Assembly (NCBI GenBank): GCA_022592435.1 | Contig: JABYQS010000027.1 | Location: 124,001 to 188,000, forward strand | Reading direction: 5' to 3' | Source of the DNA: Cerioporus squamosus | Lineage: Eukaryota; Basidiomycota; Agaricomycetes; Polyporales; Polyporaceae | DNA length: 64,000 nt | Shown here: positions 34,450-46,615 of the stretch, in pieces | Layout of the letters: each line of letters starts with the position of its first letter | Position numbering within the stretch: position 1 is the stretch's first letter | Made by a program: the position numbers and the translations under genes | Notes under the pieces: generated by a model | Database searches by the model: none | Told to the model about the DNA's origin: nothing | The model's input: only the letters and a program-made list of their open reading frames with translations

Positions 34450-35618
34450 ATGACCGACACTTCGCGCTCGAAGTCAATGAACTCAGGGAAGAGCAAACCT
34501 TCCTACGTGGTAGTGGACGCCGCAGAATCTAGGGCCGGAACTGAGACGGCGACGCTTCGACAGCACTCCCCAAAGTTTACGTCCAAGCTATCCAAGGTTC
34601 GTCAGGCAAGACACTGTAGTGGTTCCAGCTGACCATCGGATCTGGCTTATAGACCTGGCATCGATTCTATCCTGTTCTTCCGCTGGTCTATGCGGGTCAC
34701 GTCTGGTTGAGGCGTCGAATGCCCCGGGTCCTGCCGCGGTTCACCACTTTGAGGCTGTGGGAGCTCTACGCTTCGTGGGGCCTCTACTCCGCCCTCACGA
34801 CGGAGACACGCCACATGCAGACTCAGTGGATCCGCGACCGCGACCTGGCCACGATAGAGCTTGGCGCATACGTCTTCTGGAGAGATAACCATCCTACTCT
34901 CCATGACATTCAGAAGCTAAAATTCCGGAAGGACACACTCCAGCGGCTAGGTACGGACGACAATCTCTGTGGCCCAAGCCAGCAATCTTACCGTGATCGC
35001 TGTTGCTGACTACTCTACAGACTTCTATCCGCGCAGAGAGGAGGGAGTGCTCGCGGAACTCAAATGGTGGAATGACCACATCTGGTCGTCTGAGCAGACA
35101 TGGAAAGGCGTGGCTCTCATACTCGATCCACACGTGGGTGCATTGGAGAAGCTTGGTTGGGTGATGCCGCAAGGTGAAACCACCAGAGAAGACTGGGATC
35201 GTATTATCACCTTCCTCGCGAACGCGATCCACGGAAAGAACGGTACCACGAATCCTGTGAGTGCGATCTCCCGTCGGCCGCCATCGCTGCTCGCCGCTCT
35301 AGTAGTCTACTAAGTTCTTGGTTTTCATAGAACCTGGCATTCCCGGTGTTGCAAGTCTTTGCTTGCCTCACGCCCTTCGCTATGCTTGCCCGGCACATCT
35401 GGGTACGCGCAACGCCGGTGCTATGGTTCAATGGCCTGCAGAGAATGTTGTTCTATGCGGCAGCATATCTAGGTTCTATGCAGGAGTATCAGTTCTACCG
35501 GTACTCAGCAAGTATCCAGCAAAAAGAGAAATTTGCTCAGCTGTTATGCCATGCGCTGCCTGGGTTGGACAAGGCTGTCGACGAGCTCATACGAGTAAGC
35601 CTGCCAGACCATGTATGA
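34450..35618 (+). CDS. Uncharacterised fungal protein, paralog B
   Basis: Exons 34450-34596, 34653-34950, 35021-35256 and 35331-35618 encode 322 aa; intron phases 0, 1, 0 equal those of paralog A (7033-8162). Shared blocks include 'TTLRLWELYASWGLYSAL', 'LKWWNDHIWSSEQTWKG', 'LQVFACLTPFAMLARHIW' and 'FNGLQRMLFYAAAYLGSMQ'. The N-terminal 50 residues are polar and Ser/Lys-rich. Overall divergence is high outside these blocks, so the duplication is old. The start codon is about 65 bp downstream of the inverted-repeat element, which may therefore overlap its promoter. No function can be assigned; a membrane-associated role is possible from the two hydrophobic stretches. Confidence 0.82.
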
Positions 35619-35984
35619 TCGAGTTGGTTGCTGGCGTGTTTGGGATATACGCTCTTCGAGCATCCAAGTGTACTTACTGTAATGTACTCGTTTACCATAC
35701 CCTTGCCGCTGCCTCCACGGTCCCCGGTCCTTGAGCTCCCGCATCGGGATCGATTAAATACGGAAGACTTGCGTCCTCTAGCAATGGAGTACACTAACTG
35801 CAAGGCGGAAACTACGTAACGCGAGAGTACACATACTATATAACGGTAGAATACGAAGAGGTGTCGCAAGGTGTCAGTATATCACAGGAATCATAATCAC
35901 CACATACACACGCTGGTCTGCAAAAATGAACGGTCACAACAACTCCGAAATCGTCCACCATGAGCAAGGCACAAATCTATCAGC
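35619..35984. other. Intergenic between convergent genes
   Basis: These are the 3' flanks of paralog B and the zf-4CXXC_R1 gene; no other feature is seen. Confidence 0.5.
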
Positions 35985-38900
35985 TCAACCCGCCACCACT
36001 GCTGCCTGCGCTGCCTGCATGTCCTGTAGAGCGCTCAATGCGATGGCAATCGCGCACTGCACGTCCGCGATTGGAGGCGTTGCAGGACGGGCAGCCGCAC
36101 CTCCACCCGCCCCGTCCTGCATGTCGACGCTTAGCGGGTCCGACGGCGGCTCGCCCCATTCCGGCTCCTCCTCCTGTCGCAGAACTCGGGCGACGACCTC
36201 GTCTATGGAGACGTACAAGCGCGAGTCGAGCGCCGAACGCTTGCCGATGTATGCTCGCCGTCGAGAAAGGAGCCGAGCCGAAGCAGGGCGTGGTGCAGGA
36301 GTCGCAGGTTGTGATGGACCCCCTGCGACGCCGTTGGCAGCTCCAACAGGAAAGGGGCCGGTGTGGAGGACCTGACCGGCTTGAGCGGCGGGTTGTCCCA
36401 TTGTCAATAGAGGATTCGAGGTGGCGTCCTGTACCGAAGGTGAACTGTGCTGCTGGGCACCGGAGACCTGCCCGTTCACATCCGACGGAAGCTGAGGAGG
36501 GACAGCAGGCAAAGGACCAGCGGAGGGAGTCGCAGGCCCGCGCTTCTTGCCGATATACGCCACGACCCTCTTTTGTATAGCGACCTTCTGTTTCTTGCGG
36601 ACGTAACCATCCCCGATGCGCTTCCCTTGCAAGTCATACACGACGCCAAAGAACGTCCCTGGAGGCGGCAGCTCAAACTCGATCGGCGGCGTCAGCGCCC
36701 TCTCCGCGCCCGGTGTCTTGTTCCACATCGCGTCTTCAATGAGCGCGCGCTCTTCGGTAGACCCGGGAGGCGGCAGCTTCCCGACACGCGCAGAGATGTA
36801 CGTCTCACCGCGCTTGGCACAGCAGCTCGTGCAGTTACAAGTACCAGCGCAGCGGGGGCACTCGAAGCTGACCGCATACGGGTTGAAGGTCATATCGGGG
36901 TACCTAGAAGTATGTACACATAAGGATCAACGATGTCTGTCCATGCCAGGGTGGTCGCCAGACAATAGAGAGAACACAGGGAAGAAAAGAAGTGAAGGGC
37001 GAAGAACTCTGAAAAGGACCAGCGACTCACCTCAAGTCTATGCAGCGCTCACAGTACCTCAGCCCGCACCTCTCATCTCCCTCCCTGACCACCGTGCAGC
37101 GCATCTTGTCGCGCGTGTTCTTGTTCCTGCACTGATGGCAGAATGTCGGCTGCTGCGCCAGCTGCCTGAACGTCTGGGGCGAGGGCGGAGCCGCGTCAGC
37201 CGCTGGGCGTTTACTACTAAGAGGATTCTTCCCCGGCCCCTTACCCTTCTTCCGCATGCTTGCTGCCGTCTCATCTGCGGACTTGCCCTGACTTGTGGGC
37301 TCCACAGCGACGGCCTTCTCCTTCCCCTTGCCTTTTCCTTTCCCCTTGCCTTTCCCCTTGCCTTTCCCCTTGCCGGGGCTCTTGCCGCCCTGCTCCGGGA
37401 CGAACACGTCGTCTTCGTCTGACGACTCGCCAAAGATTTCGTCGTACGCCTCCTTCATCGCGAGCGCACGCTCGGTGAGCCGTCGCGGTCGCCTCTTGTC
37501 CTGTAGCGCGGCTTCGTGTGTGAGCTCGGTCGGGTACTTTCTTTGTCGCTTCAACTTCTCCGCGAGCGGCCGTTCGCTCCCCGATGACTCGTCCACGCGG
37601 CTCGGGGTGGCGCGAGTTCGACTAGACGCAGAAGACGAAGGCGGGCGTTGCGACTTGCGGACGTGAGATGGACCAGCGATTGAACTGCTCGTCTGAGAGG
37701 AAGGTGATGGCGGGATCACCGGCTCAGGAGGAGGGAGCATGCCCCCGAGAAGAGATGGGTTGATCGTTCCGACTGCTTGTGTACCCTGTACGGGGGCATC
37801 GGGCGGTCCAGCCGGCATCCCAGCGACGGGATGCCCGTTGATCATCCACGGAACCATCGACGTATGCTGTCCATTGAGTGCGATGGGCATCGGAGCCATG
37901 AACACGCCGTGCGTGACCTGTGGAGGCTGATTGGGCGGAAAGTATCTCTTCGCAGCCACGTCGAGAGCAGCAAGTACGTTCGCGAAATTGGAGTCCGCGC
38001 CAGGACTGAATTGCGGCGAGTGATCGAAGGGGAAAGAGCCCTGCTGCATGATGGCGGGACTGAATTGCCGACCTTCGGCTTGGGGCACCGGAGGTGGGGG
38101 CATATTGTCGCTGGTGCCATTTGAGTCAGAGCTCGCGCCGGGCTGAGGTGTGGCGGGACCACCGAGCGAGAGCAGAATATCCGACATCGCGTGGTCAAGG
38201 CTGTGCTGCGAGTCACTTCGGGAAGACGGTCGAGGCACGTTTCGCAGTAGATCATGCAATGTCAGCGGATGTTGCTGGACGTGGTCGAACGGGAGTAGAG
38301 GCGAGACTGATGGAGGAGGCATAGTCTCAGCTCTATGCGGTGCGGGAGCATTGGGCGACTCAGGATGGGCGGGTGGTACAGAGTTCCGTGAGGAGCCAGA
38401 CGGGGGAGGGATGGTAGAGGAGGAGCGAGCTGAGCGGCGTGGCCTAGAAACGGGAGGCGTTCCCTGCGCAGAAGGAATGGCGAGACTACCAGAGGGCGGC
38501 TGCTGCTGCTGCGCCTGGGACTTGATCCATTGCCGTCTGGGCAAGGGTATCTTCTGTTTGGACGGCGTCGCGCGAGTCGAAGACGACTCAGGCGGCACAG
38601 ACGCTGAGTGAGGAGGGGAAATAGGATGAGGCTCGGATGGAGGAGGAACGGACGGTGAGTGCGATTGCGGTGCAGGTGATTCGGACTGGGAAGCAGTATG
38701 AGATGTGTGTGGAATATGGTCCAAGCTCATCCGCACCATGAGCAATTGGGGACGAGGCCGCGCAGGAGCGTTAGGATCCACGCCCTTCGTTAGGTGGCGG
38801 GAGATCGCAGAAAGCTCTGCCTGAGTGATCGAGGGGTACGATGCTATCTGGACCGTCGTAGAAGGACAGAAGTCCTCCAAGCTATCTGCTGGCCCTGTAG

Positions 38901-40621
38901 GTTGTTCTTCCTCCTCCTCGTCTTCCTCCGGTTGCTCAGCGTTCTGTACAGGTTCCGGCTCTGGCTCTGGTTCTGCGAGCAAGGACGGATCTGCCGCAGG
39001 AGGTTCGCTCTTCGGCTTCTTGGTCTTGGTCGATGCGGGCGTAGAAGGAGGCCGTCCCCGCTTCCGCGGAACAACTGCGCTAGCGCTCACGGGCTCTTGG
39101 GCGACGGGAACCGTGCTGGAACTAGGATCATCATTGATCAATCTCTTCGCGCGTGTTGCCTTCTCCGGAGGAGCAGATGCGACCACCGTCTTCGTCTTCG
39201 GTGGCCGGCCACGACGTTTCTTAGCAGCGGGAGACGCCGTCTCGCTCGGGGCTCGCGCATTCGACACAGAAGCAGAGTTCAACGCTTGCTGGAGTTGCGA
39301 TTCGTAGTCAGCGCCCACCTCTGGGTCCTGCAGAATAGGGATCTCTGACGCCCGCTTGTACACGGCCCTCCTGCGAAAATCGGGAAACGGCGGCACATCC
39401 ACGTAGTCGCAGATCAGTCGGCGTCGCTTGTTTGGTTGGTGCAGAGAGCCACGTTGTGACCGTACTGTGGAGAGCGATGTCAAGGGACTGGAAGACAGCG
39501 GGGGCCGGCTGCCGCCAGCAGATGCCTGAAGCGTGAAAAACATACCCGTCAGTATCCAAGCAGAAGCGTGCATCGAGTCGGCTTACATGATCTTCCGCAG
39601 GCTGAGCATAGGGTGTGGGGGATGATATGGGCGCAGGCACTCCAAATGCTAACGGTGACATAGTACCGCGTGTCGGTTGCTGGCGTCGTGCGAGCGTGGC
39701 TTGATACGAGGGAGGAGAAAAGTGGGGAGCGCTCTGCGCAGTGGACGGCACTGCAGATTCTGAGCGAGATACATAGTATTCCTGTGCAGCGTCCAGGAAT
39801 TCATCCGTGTAAGAACCATGACGCCAGGAAGGAACCTGTACCACAGGAGGTGCAGGAGTGCCCGTCTCGTCGTCCGTCTCGCCATCAGCGTCGAGCAACG
39901 AGCTTGCATCCTCCTCTTGCGCGGCGAGGTTGGAAGGATTCTTCTGACTTGCAACTGAGGAGCTTGGGTAGCTGTCCTTCAGTATGCCATTTACCGCCGG
40001 TTGGTCGGCCTCATGAGAAGTGCTTGCAGCAGGCGGTGTAGTAGAACGCATCGCGTCTTTCCCCAGGGGCTGCAGAGTGGCATCCGTTGTTTTTGGCAGA
40101 GAGTCGAGCTGCTACGGGTGTGTGGGGTGAGATCTTCCCGCCACAACCGCGTCCCCTCGCAAACGAAGCAGACGTACCTCTTTCTCTGCCAGCTCGGGGG
40201 TGAACAGCGGACTCATACGCGTCGTCTCGCCCTGGCCATCCACCACAAACCAGTCACCCATCCGCTCTTCCTCCTTTATAGAGCGTATAGATCCACTCAC
40301 CGTTCTCGACGCGTCCACCGCATCCGCCATCTCCACGTCAGTATCTTTTGCTCCTAGTCCCGCGCCGTTTTGCAACGTGCTCGGGTCTTCGTCTTCCGGA
40401 AGACTCTTGCTCATCGTAGTAGCATAGGCAAGCAGTTCAAGGGGTCCAGATGGCACAGATGGCGCGTCAGCCTTAGCGGGAGAAGCAGTGGCAATTTCCG
40501 TTCCCATGCGCGGTGCAGGCGAAGCTGGCCCTGAACCGGACGGCGTGTCCATGTCACCGCCAGATGCGGAAGCAAGCCCGCCGTCCCAGTTAGCGAGCTC
40601 TGAGTAGTTAAGGCCGTTCAT
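35985..40621 (-). CDS. Large chromatin protein with AT-hooks and a zf-4CXXC_R1 domain (CDCA7-like)
   Basis: Four exons on the minus strand (40621-40178, 40111-39587, 39525-37031, 36903-35985) give exactly 1,460 aa with closed phases. The first half is disordered, with two AT-hooks ('KKRRGRPPKTK' and 'RKRGRPPSTP'), which bind the minor groove of AT-rich DNA, and acidic runs. A (Lys-Gly) repeat ('GKGKGKGKGKGKGKGKGK') precedes the C-terminal zf-4CXXC_R1 domain. That domain reads 'FCHQCRNKNTRDKMRC', 'CGLRYCERC', 'FECPRCAGTCNCTSCCAKRG': four CxxC-type pairs that coordinate zinc, split by the last intron. The domain is known from CDCA7 (partner of the HELLS remodeller, binding hemimethylated CpG) and the MAOA repressor R1. 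A nuclear role linked to heterochromatin or DNA methylation is inferred. The start was set at the ATG at 40621 because the upstream frame has no ATG. Confidence 0.88.
37316..37376. repeat. Lys-Gly coding microsatellite
   Basis: An imperfect 6-bp repeat (CTTGCC/CTTTCC type on the plus strand) encodes the alternating Lys-Gly run of the chromatin protein. Such tracts vary in length between strains. Confidence 0.75.
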
Positions 40622-41067
40622 GCTGCCGCCGTCGACGAGCGCGACGGCGAGGACGATGAGGTCGGCGGTGGGCGCAGAGGGTGAGGTTGAGAGGGACAAC
40701 GCGCTCGCCGGCGCGTGCAGACGCGACTCGGGCGTCTACCAGCCTGCCATTTCGGGATTTTCTACTGAACTGCGCCAAGAGCCGGGCCAACGCTGTCCAC
40801 CATCCGGAGCAAGAGCACGTAGTTCAACAATTGTAGTACAAATGACAGAAGGGACGGCGATTACAGCTTTCATTTATATGCCAGCAAGAAACACTAACAC
40901 GCGCGATGAGGGTGGGAAGGAGTGATGATGATGGTTCCTAGCAGGGAAGAAAAGAAACAAATGAACGTCGAGCAAACTTCGACATGCCCACGTGTGCTAC
41001 GCCGGGCGAGGGTAATTGCGCTACAAACGGCCGTGTCGCTCATGCGGTCCGTGAAAGAGACAGGAGC
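40622..41067. other. Intergenic, promoter of the zf-4CXXC_R1 gene and NAP1 3' flank
   Basis: No coding signal is present. It lies between two minus-strand genes and should contain the promoter of the chromatin-protein gene. Confidence 0.5.
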
Positions 41068-42836
41068 TCACTGCTGCTTGCACTCTTCGGGGTTGACGTT
41101 CTGATTTGCGCCAGCACCGCGGCCCTTGGGCGGGCCACGTCTTCTCGCGGGGACGTCGTCGTCCGAATCCGAATCCTGCATAGCCACGCAGGTCAGCGAC
41201 GCGCAACCGAACAAAGGGACTGGATACAAACATACATCGTCCTCGAAGTCGTCCTCGTCCTCGTCGTCCTCGTCAATGTCCTCAAAGTCCTCGTCGTCAT
41301 CCTCGTCAAAGTCCTCGTACTCGAGCGCCTTGCCGGTAAAGTAGTCGATCGCACGGGGAATGATCTGCGGGCTTCGTTAGACAATGCATACTCCTACACA
41401 TCGGACCGACGCACCTTCTCCTTGAGGTCCTCGCCGAGCTGGTAGTCAATCTCTAGCTTCTCCTCGAGCTCCTCAAGCTCATCCTCGTCCAGGTCACCGC
41501 TCTCGATCGCCTCGTCTGATGGTGGCTGCGGCGGCGAGAAGAAGTTGAAGAACGAGTTCGTGGGACGCGCTTTCCGTACGAGGCGCGTGCGGTTCGTGTC
41601 TGTGCACACAGCGATCAGTGGATCAGAAAGCCTAAACGCCTAAGCCAAGCGAGGCGTACTCACTCTTGTTGCGCTGCTTCTTCACCTCGAACTCCTTCGT
41701 GAGATCCTTGTCCTCCTTCCACTTGATCTCCGTGCCGATCGCGCGGTCGTACATGAAATCACCCGAGTAGCCGACCTCCTCCTGGTAGAGGTACGTCTTC
41801 TCGAGCACCTCGTTCTCAAAGAAGTCGTTCGGCGCAAAGTAGAACAAGAGCTTGAAGCCGGGCTTCTTCTCTGTACTCGGCAGGTACTCGATCCGGATGT
41901 CGGTGAGGCTCTTGAGCGCCTCGGCATCGCGGTCGGTGATAGTGTCGCTGAGGTGAACATGTGTGCGGAGAGCCGTCAACCAGAACTCGGGAATACCAGC
42001 GGCCGAAGGCTGGACATCCTTGGGCAGAGGGGAGTAGTCCGGATCGTCCTTGATGGACTGCTGCTCGCCGGCCTCAATCTCCTCAGGGGTAGGTTGCGCC
42101 TTGCCGGTGATGATCGCAAGACGGCGGTCATAAAGCGGCTTTTGAAGCTCAAGATACTGTCGTGATATTAGTCAGTAACCTGCCAGTACAAGCGCAGCTA
42201 CTCAATTGTTGAGCAGCGGATGCGGGGTAGGAGGATTGATCCGTGGGTAGACAAAGGGGATAGCCCGCGGACGGAAAAACGTCGCATAAAAGCACATAGT
42301 ACCATGGCATACGACGCTGGAGGAGTTGTACCAGACGAAGCAGCTCATCATCGAACGAGTGTACGGTAATCGCACATCCATCGACTCAGCAGGATAAGAT
42401 CGCACCGACAATCGTTCCCCCTCTGAGCGCCGTCCCCTTCATGCTCCTCCGCAAAAAGGACGCAAGGACAGAAGTTGAGCATAATACACACCTTCTTCTC
42501 GAGCTCGAGACACTCGCGCTTGTACTGGTTCTGCAGCTCGACCTGCTTGACCTGCACGCCCTTGAGCGCCTCGATGTTCTTCTTCACCTCGACCGGCAGG
42601 CTCTCGACGTAGCCCGAGCTCTTGCCAACGAGCCCCGAGAGCTTTCCATGAACCAAACCAAGCATTGCCTGCTGGATCGTGCCCGCAGTCTCCTCCTCCT
42701 CGGCCTCAGCGTCCTCCGAAATGTCGGGTACCGTTGGGCGCGAAAGACCCTGAGCGATGGGGGCGTGCGTGAGCGGCGTGTTCTGCGGCGTCGGCGCCGT
42801 CGGGTCGACCTGGTTGATGGGGATGTTGTACGACAT
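41068..42836 (-). CDS. NAP1: Nucleosome assembly protein NAP1
   Basis: NAP1 is a histone H2A-H2B chaperone acting in nucleus and cytoplasm. Exons 42836-42492, 42156-41664, 41599-41415, 41364-41236 and 41175-41068 encode 419 aa, intact. The N-terminal helix region contains 'LPVEVKKNIEALKGVQVKQV' and 'RECLELEKKYLELQKPLYDR', the long dimerisation helix. The core has 'IPEFWLTALRTHVHLSDTIT' and 'FYFAPNDFFENEVLEKTY', then 'NSFFNFFSPP'. The C-terminus is the expected acidic tail ('FDEDDDEDFEDIDEDDEDED'). The first intron (335 nt) is much longer than the others. Length and domain order are standard for fungal NAP1. Confidence 0.96.
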
Positions 42837-43181
42837 GTTGCGAGCGGCGTGCGGAAGGTTGAGGTCGAAGAGAAAGAAAGAAATGCGGCTCGCGCAAAAT
42901 CTCCAGGCTGTCGGAGTTCTAATGCCTCTCGCGCGCCTCCAAGGTCCAGCCGCGCGGGTCCGACCTTTCTTGCACAAAACACACACATTCTGCTACCGCG
43001 GCTCAATCGATTTCATATCGTGGGCCTGCTCGCGAGGCAGCCTAACCACGAACAGCGGACAAAACGTTCAAACGGACGTAAATTCGTACACGACGCGCAA
43101 CATGCCTCCAGTCTCGTGCAGATACGATCGCACCACCCTCTGCCCAAGTCGAGGGACTTCGGCACGCACCAGCATTGGCCT
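42837..43181. other. NAP1 promoter and UBP14 3' flank
   Basis: The 345-bp gap separates two tandem minus-strand genes. No other feature is seen. Confidence 0.55.
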
Positions 43182-46100
43182 CTACACCCTCTCGAAGACG
43201 TACAGGTACGCCAGCTTCTTCAGCTCTCGCACGCTCTCCGCGTCCGCCTTGACGACCTTCTCGTCGTTGAACAGCACCCAGCCCTCGGCCTCGGTGTGGA
43301 TGTGCGCGACATAGTGCCCGGAGTGGACGGACGGGCCTTTGTGCGAAATAAACGCCTTCAGCCGGTACCTAGCTGGGAGCGCGGACGAGCCTCCGATGGC
43401 ACTGCTGGCCTTCTGTTCCGCGGTCGAGGTCGAGGGCGCGTCCTCGCCGGTATCATCGGGGTGCGAGAAGAGCCATTCGACCGCGCGCTCAGCATTGCCG
43501 CCCTGAAAGACAAGACCACGTCAGATCACTAGCGCAGGTGTTAGCAAGGAGATAACACTCACGGTCTCACGCAGAGCTTTCCGAGCTTGTGCGGGCGTGA
43601 AGCCCATGTCTGCGAGCATACCGATTTGCTCTGCCGATGGCTCCGGCGCCCCACCCGAACCCGCGGTCGAGAGTTGAATAGGAGCGTCGATGTCTGCAAT
43701 CGTCCGAGGGTTATTGCGCTGTATCATTGAGAGCCGGGAGCGATCACAAGCGCATGTAGGAAACAAAGCCCCGCTTCATACGGGCGCTTATCCCGACTGC
43801 AGCACGCAGAGGAAAGCATTGCGCATTGCGGCCACGTACCTGGGTCTTCCATATGGGCAAAGAGCCATTCCATCGCGGCCTCGGCATCTTCGTTACCCGT
43901 AGCGAGCAGCGCCTTCTGGCAGCGCACCTCTGGGAAGCCCATCGCGCTCAGCTGAGCCATCGCAGCCTCGTTGAACTGCGGCAGACCCGGCGCAGCTACA
44001 CACACGACCGTCAGTAAGCGTTGGCGTTCCCATTCTTGCGTCATGGAGACGCAACCGGGAATGACGTACCTGCCTCGTCGTTCGGCAGCTCCGTCTCCCC
44101 TGGCTGCAGCCCGCGGCCGACGTACTCGTCCAGCTGGAGGACGTCACCCTCGGGCAAGATGATCGGGATGTCTGCAACATGCGTCTGAGGAGATCATGCA
44201 CACGGACTTCACGTCAAAGAGACGTACCGAGCTTCGCCGGCACCCAGCTCACGAGCTGGAACTTCTTCGCGTGGACGACGAGAACCTGCGGGAACGTCGC
44301 GAACCGCGTGCGCCTGGCGGAGAGGTCAGCACGGCAGCAGCATGAGGTGCAGATAGGGCTCACTTGGTCGCGATGACCTTCTTCTGGCATGCGGGGCACT
44401 GGTACTCCAGCGCCTCCGTGCCGGCAAAGATGTCGAGGCACTCTTGAGCGGGACGTCCTCGTACAACGTCTTCCCGTCCGCATCCTTGCCCTTCTCCCTG
44501 GCCGGGACAGGGACGCTGACAGTGTCAGTCGCGTCCACGCGGTACCGCACGCGCTTGCACTCCCCACACTCGAGCCGCTGCTCGGTCCAGAACGCGAACA
44601 CCTCCGTCGGCTCCTTGTCTGCATCGAGCCCGACGCGTTTCGCGTGCCGGCGCAGGACAGTGACGAGGTGGGTGAAGAACTCCTCGGCATCCTGCTGCCT
44701 CATCGTCGCGAACTCCTCGTGCCCCTTGCCGACGAGCTCTTTGAAGCCAGAGGGGCGAACGCCCTCCTGGAAGACAGGTGTTGGCGAGTCATGCGCCAGC
44801 GGGTTTGTCTCCTTGGGCGCAGAGGGCGAGGTGGCGGGATGGGGACGCGGGTGGGAGTACCGGCCAGAGAGAAGCCCGTCAGCAAGCTTATGCATTTGAC
44901 AGTCAACGCACGTCGCTGGGAGAGTCTCGCGACAGGTCTCCCAGTGTGCTGCGGCACTAGGCAGGTAGCGCTCGCGGAACGGCTTCAACGAGAACAGAGT
45001 CTGCAAAACGGAGGCCATGTAGCAACTGCAGGATGTGAGCATGAGAGCACTGTGCGGTATAGAAAATGCTTACCTGTTCCCGAGATTAGAGAGACCAGTC
45101 AGGCCGGGGCCAAAGACAGGTTCAAGAGCCTTTCCGTCTTCGCCGGTGAGAGAGAAGTCGAACTTCAAGTTGTGTTCGATTTGCTAGATACAGTGCTCAG
45201 CAAATGGTAGATACTCCGGAGGGAGGCAGACTCACAAGCTCAGTCATCGACTTCTCCGTCTTCGTCTGAGTCTGGACGTTGATTTCGAAAGTGGAGAGGT
45301 GCCGTGCCAGGTCAGGGTCGAGCTTGGAATCGTTACAGATGTAGCAGTAGATATCTGCAAGTGATGAATTAGATGCATGCAATCGCAAACATAGAGGTCG
45401 AATACTCACCTGCATTTCCTTCAGGAGTGATCGTCCCGAGCTTGACGCTGACAGGATGATGCGTCTCTTCGTAGTGCTGCAGACCATGCCCATTACCGCC
45501 GAGACCACCGAACTGCTGGCGACCGCAGCCAAGAGAGCCACAGGTCAAGCATAACCACAGGTTTTCCTTCAGGTCGCACTTCGTACAATGAGCCAGACCA
45601 GACGCGGCTATGGGACCGGTAGCGTGCTGCTCAAGCATGAGGGTGTGCTCGCACGCTGCAATTTCTTCTTCCCATGCCTTGACCTCCGACTGACGAGCCG
45701 AAGACAAGGATTGCATGACACCCGTGATGAGGGACTGCACGTGGGGGTCTGCTGACGCGTCGGGCAGCTCCCGTCCATTCTCGGGGTCGCACTCCAACAC
45801 TTGAAGACGGTCTTGTGCTCGTACTTGTCTTCCTCGCGATCTTCAACAATGGCGAGTTTCGTCATCTTTGCTGGAGGCTCCTCATCTTCCGCCTGAGGCG
45901 CTGCATGTGAGTCCACGTAGCTGGTATGTAGCATGCGCGATGACGTACCCGGTTAGCCGAAGGCTTCAGCTTACGCTTGATGTTCACGGTGAAGGAGTGG
46001 CCTGTCTTCGCAGCATGCGAGCGTGCATGATGCCTGTCCTTGTCGAGACAGCCTCCGTTGAAGCACACCAAGCATACATCGACCCCCAGGGGGCTGTCCT

Positions 46101-46248
46101 GTGAGGTCGCGTTAGATTGACGAGTGCTGCGCCACCGGAGATGTCGCACCTGGTTGTCAAAGCACTGAGTGCATTCCTCTCGGTGCACCGACTGAGACAA
46201 CTTTGGCGGCTGCAAGCGGGCAATATCTGCAAGATGTCCACAAGACAT
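43182..46248 (-). CDS. UBP14: Ubiquitin C-terminal hydrolase UBP14 (USP5 / isopeptidase T), two frame breaks
   Basis: UBP14/USP5 disassembles unanchored polyubiquitin chains. Eleven exons (46248-46150, 46098-45949, 45892-45410, 45354-45236, 45183-45074, 45025-44364, 44313-44228, 44171-44070, 43995-43840, 43693-43563, 43502-43182) give about 806 aa, the family's usual length. Domains in order: a variant N-terminal zinc finger ('VCLVCFNGGC'), zf-UBP ('CTKCDLKENLWLCLTCGSLG'), the catalytic Cys box 'LSNLGNSCYMASVLQTLF', 'MRQQDAEEFFTHLV', two UBA domains ('QLSAMGFPEVRCQKALLAT' and 'MLADMGFTPAQARKALRET'), and the His box 'GPSVHSGHYVAHIH'. Two single bases are missing, near 45,800 (before 'VLECDPENG') and near 44,441-44,446 (before 'ECLDIFAGTEAL'). 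All other phases close. Confidence 0.95.
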
Positions 46249-46615
46249 TGTGAATTGTTTCGATTTCGTGACTTTGCAGCTTTCTGAACGGCGTGATTCA
46301 GTACTTGCTGCGTGCCTGCCACAACCAATTCGCGATGACAGTGATCATACCTTCAAATAGTTTCCTAGCCCTCTTAAAGTACAAGCTACGTCTCTTTCTG
46401 ATTCGTGCCCGTGTTTTACGCAAAAATCGGGCGCGATGTGGGGATGGTGGTGGCTTGGGACAAGCGTTGTACGCGTCAGAGGCGCCCATTAAGACGCGCT
46501 GATTAGAACGCGCGTCTATCTAATCTATGTTCCCAAATTTTGGCCTGGCGACGCGAGGCTTGACCTCTAATCCCTTCTCATCTTCCTCTCTCGCTTCATT
46601 CACAAACCCCTCAAA
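46249..46615. promoter_or_regulatory. Bidirectional promoter between UBP14 and SSZ1
   Basis: Only 367 bp separate the divergent start codons. A pyrimidine-rich leader (CTTCTCATCTTCCTCTCTCG) precedes the SSZ1 ATG, typical of highly expressed fungal genes. No specific factor site is assigned. Confidence 0.6.

Noticed and set aside
42441..43532. Plus-strand frame of 363 aa across NAP1 and UBP14 ends
   Set aside because: It spans the 5' exon of one minus-strand gene and the 3' exon of another, has no domains, and is explained as a shadow frame.
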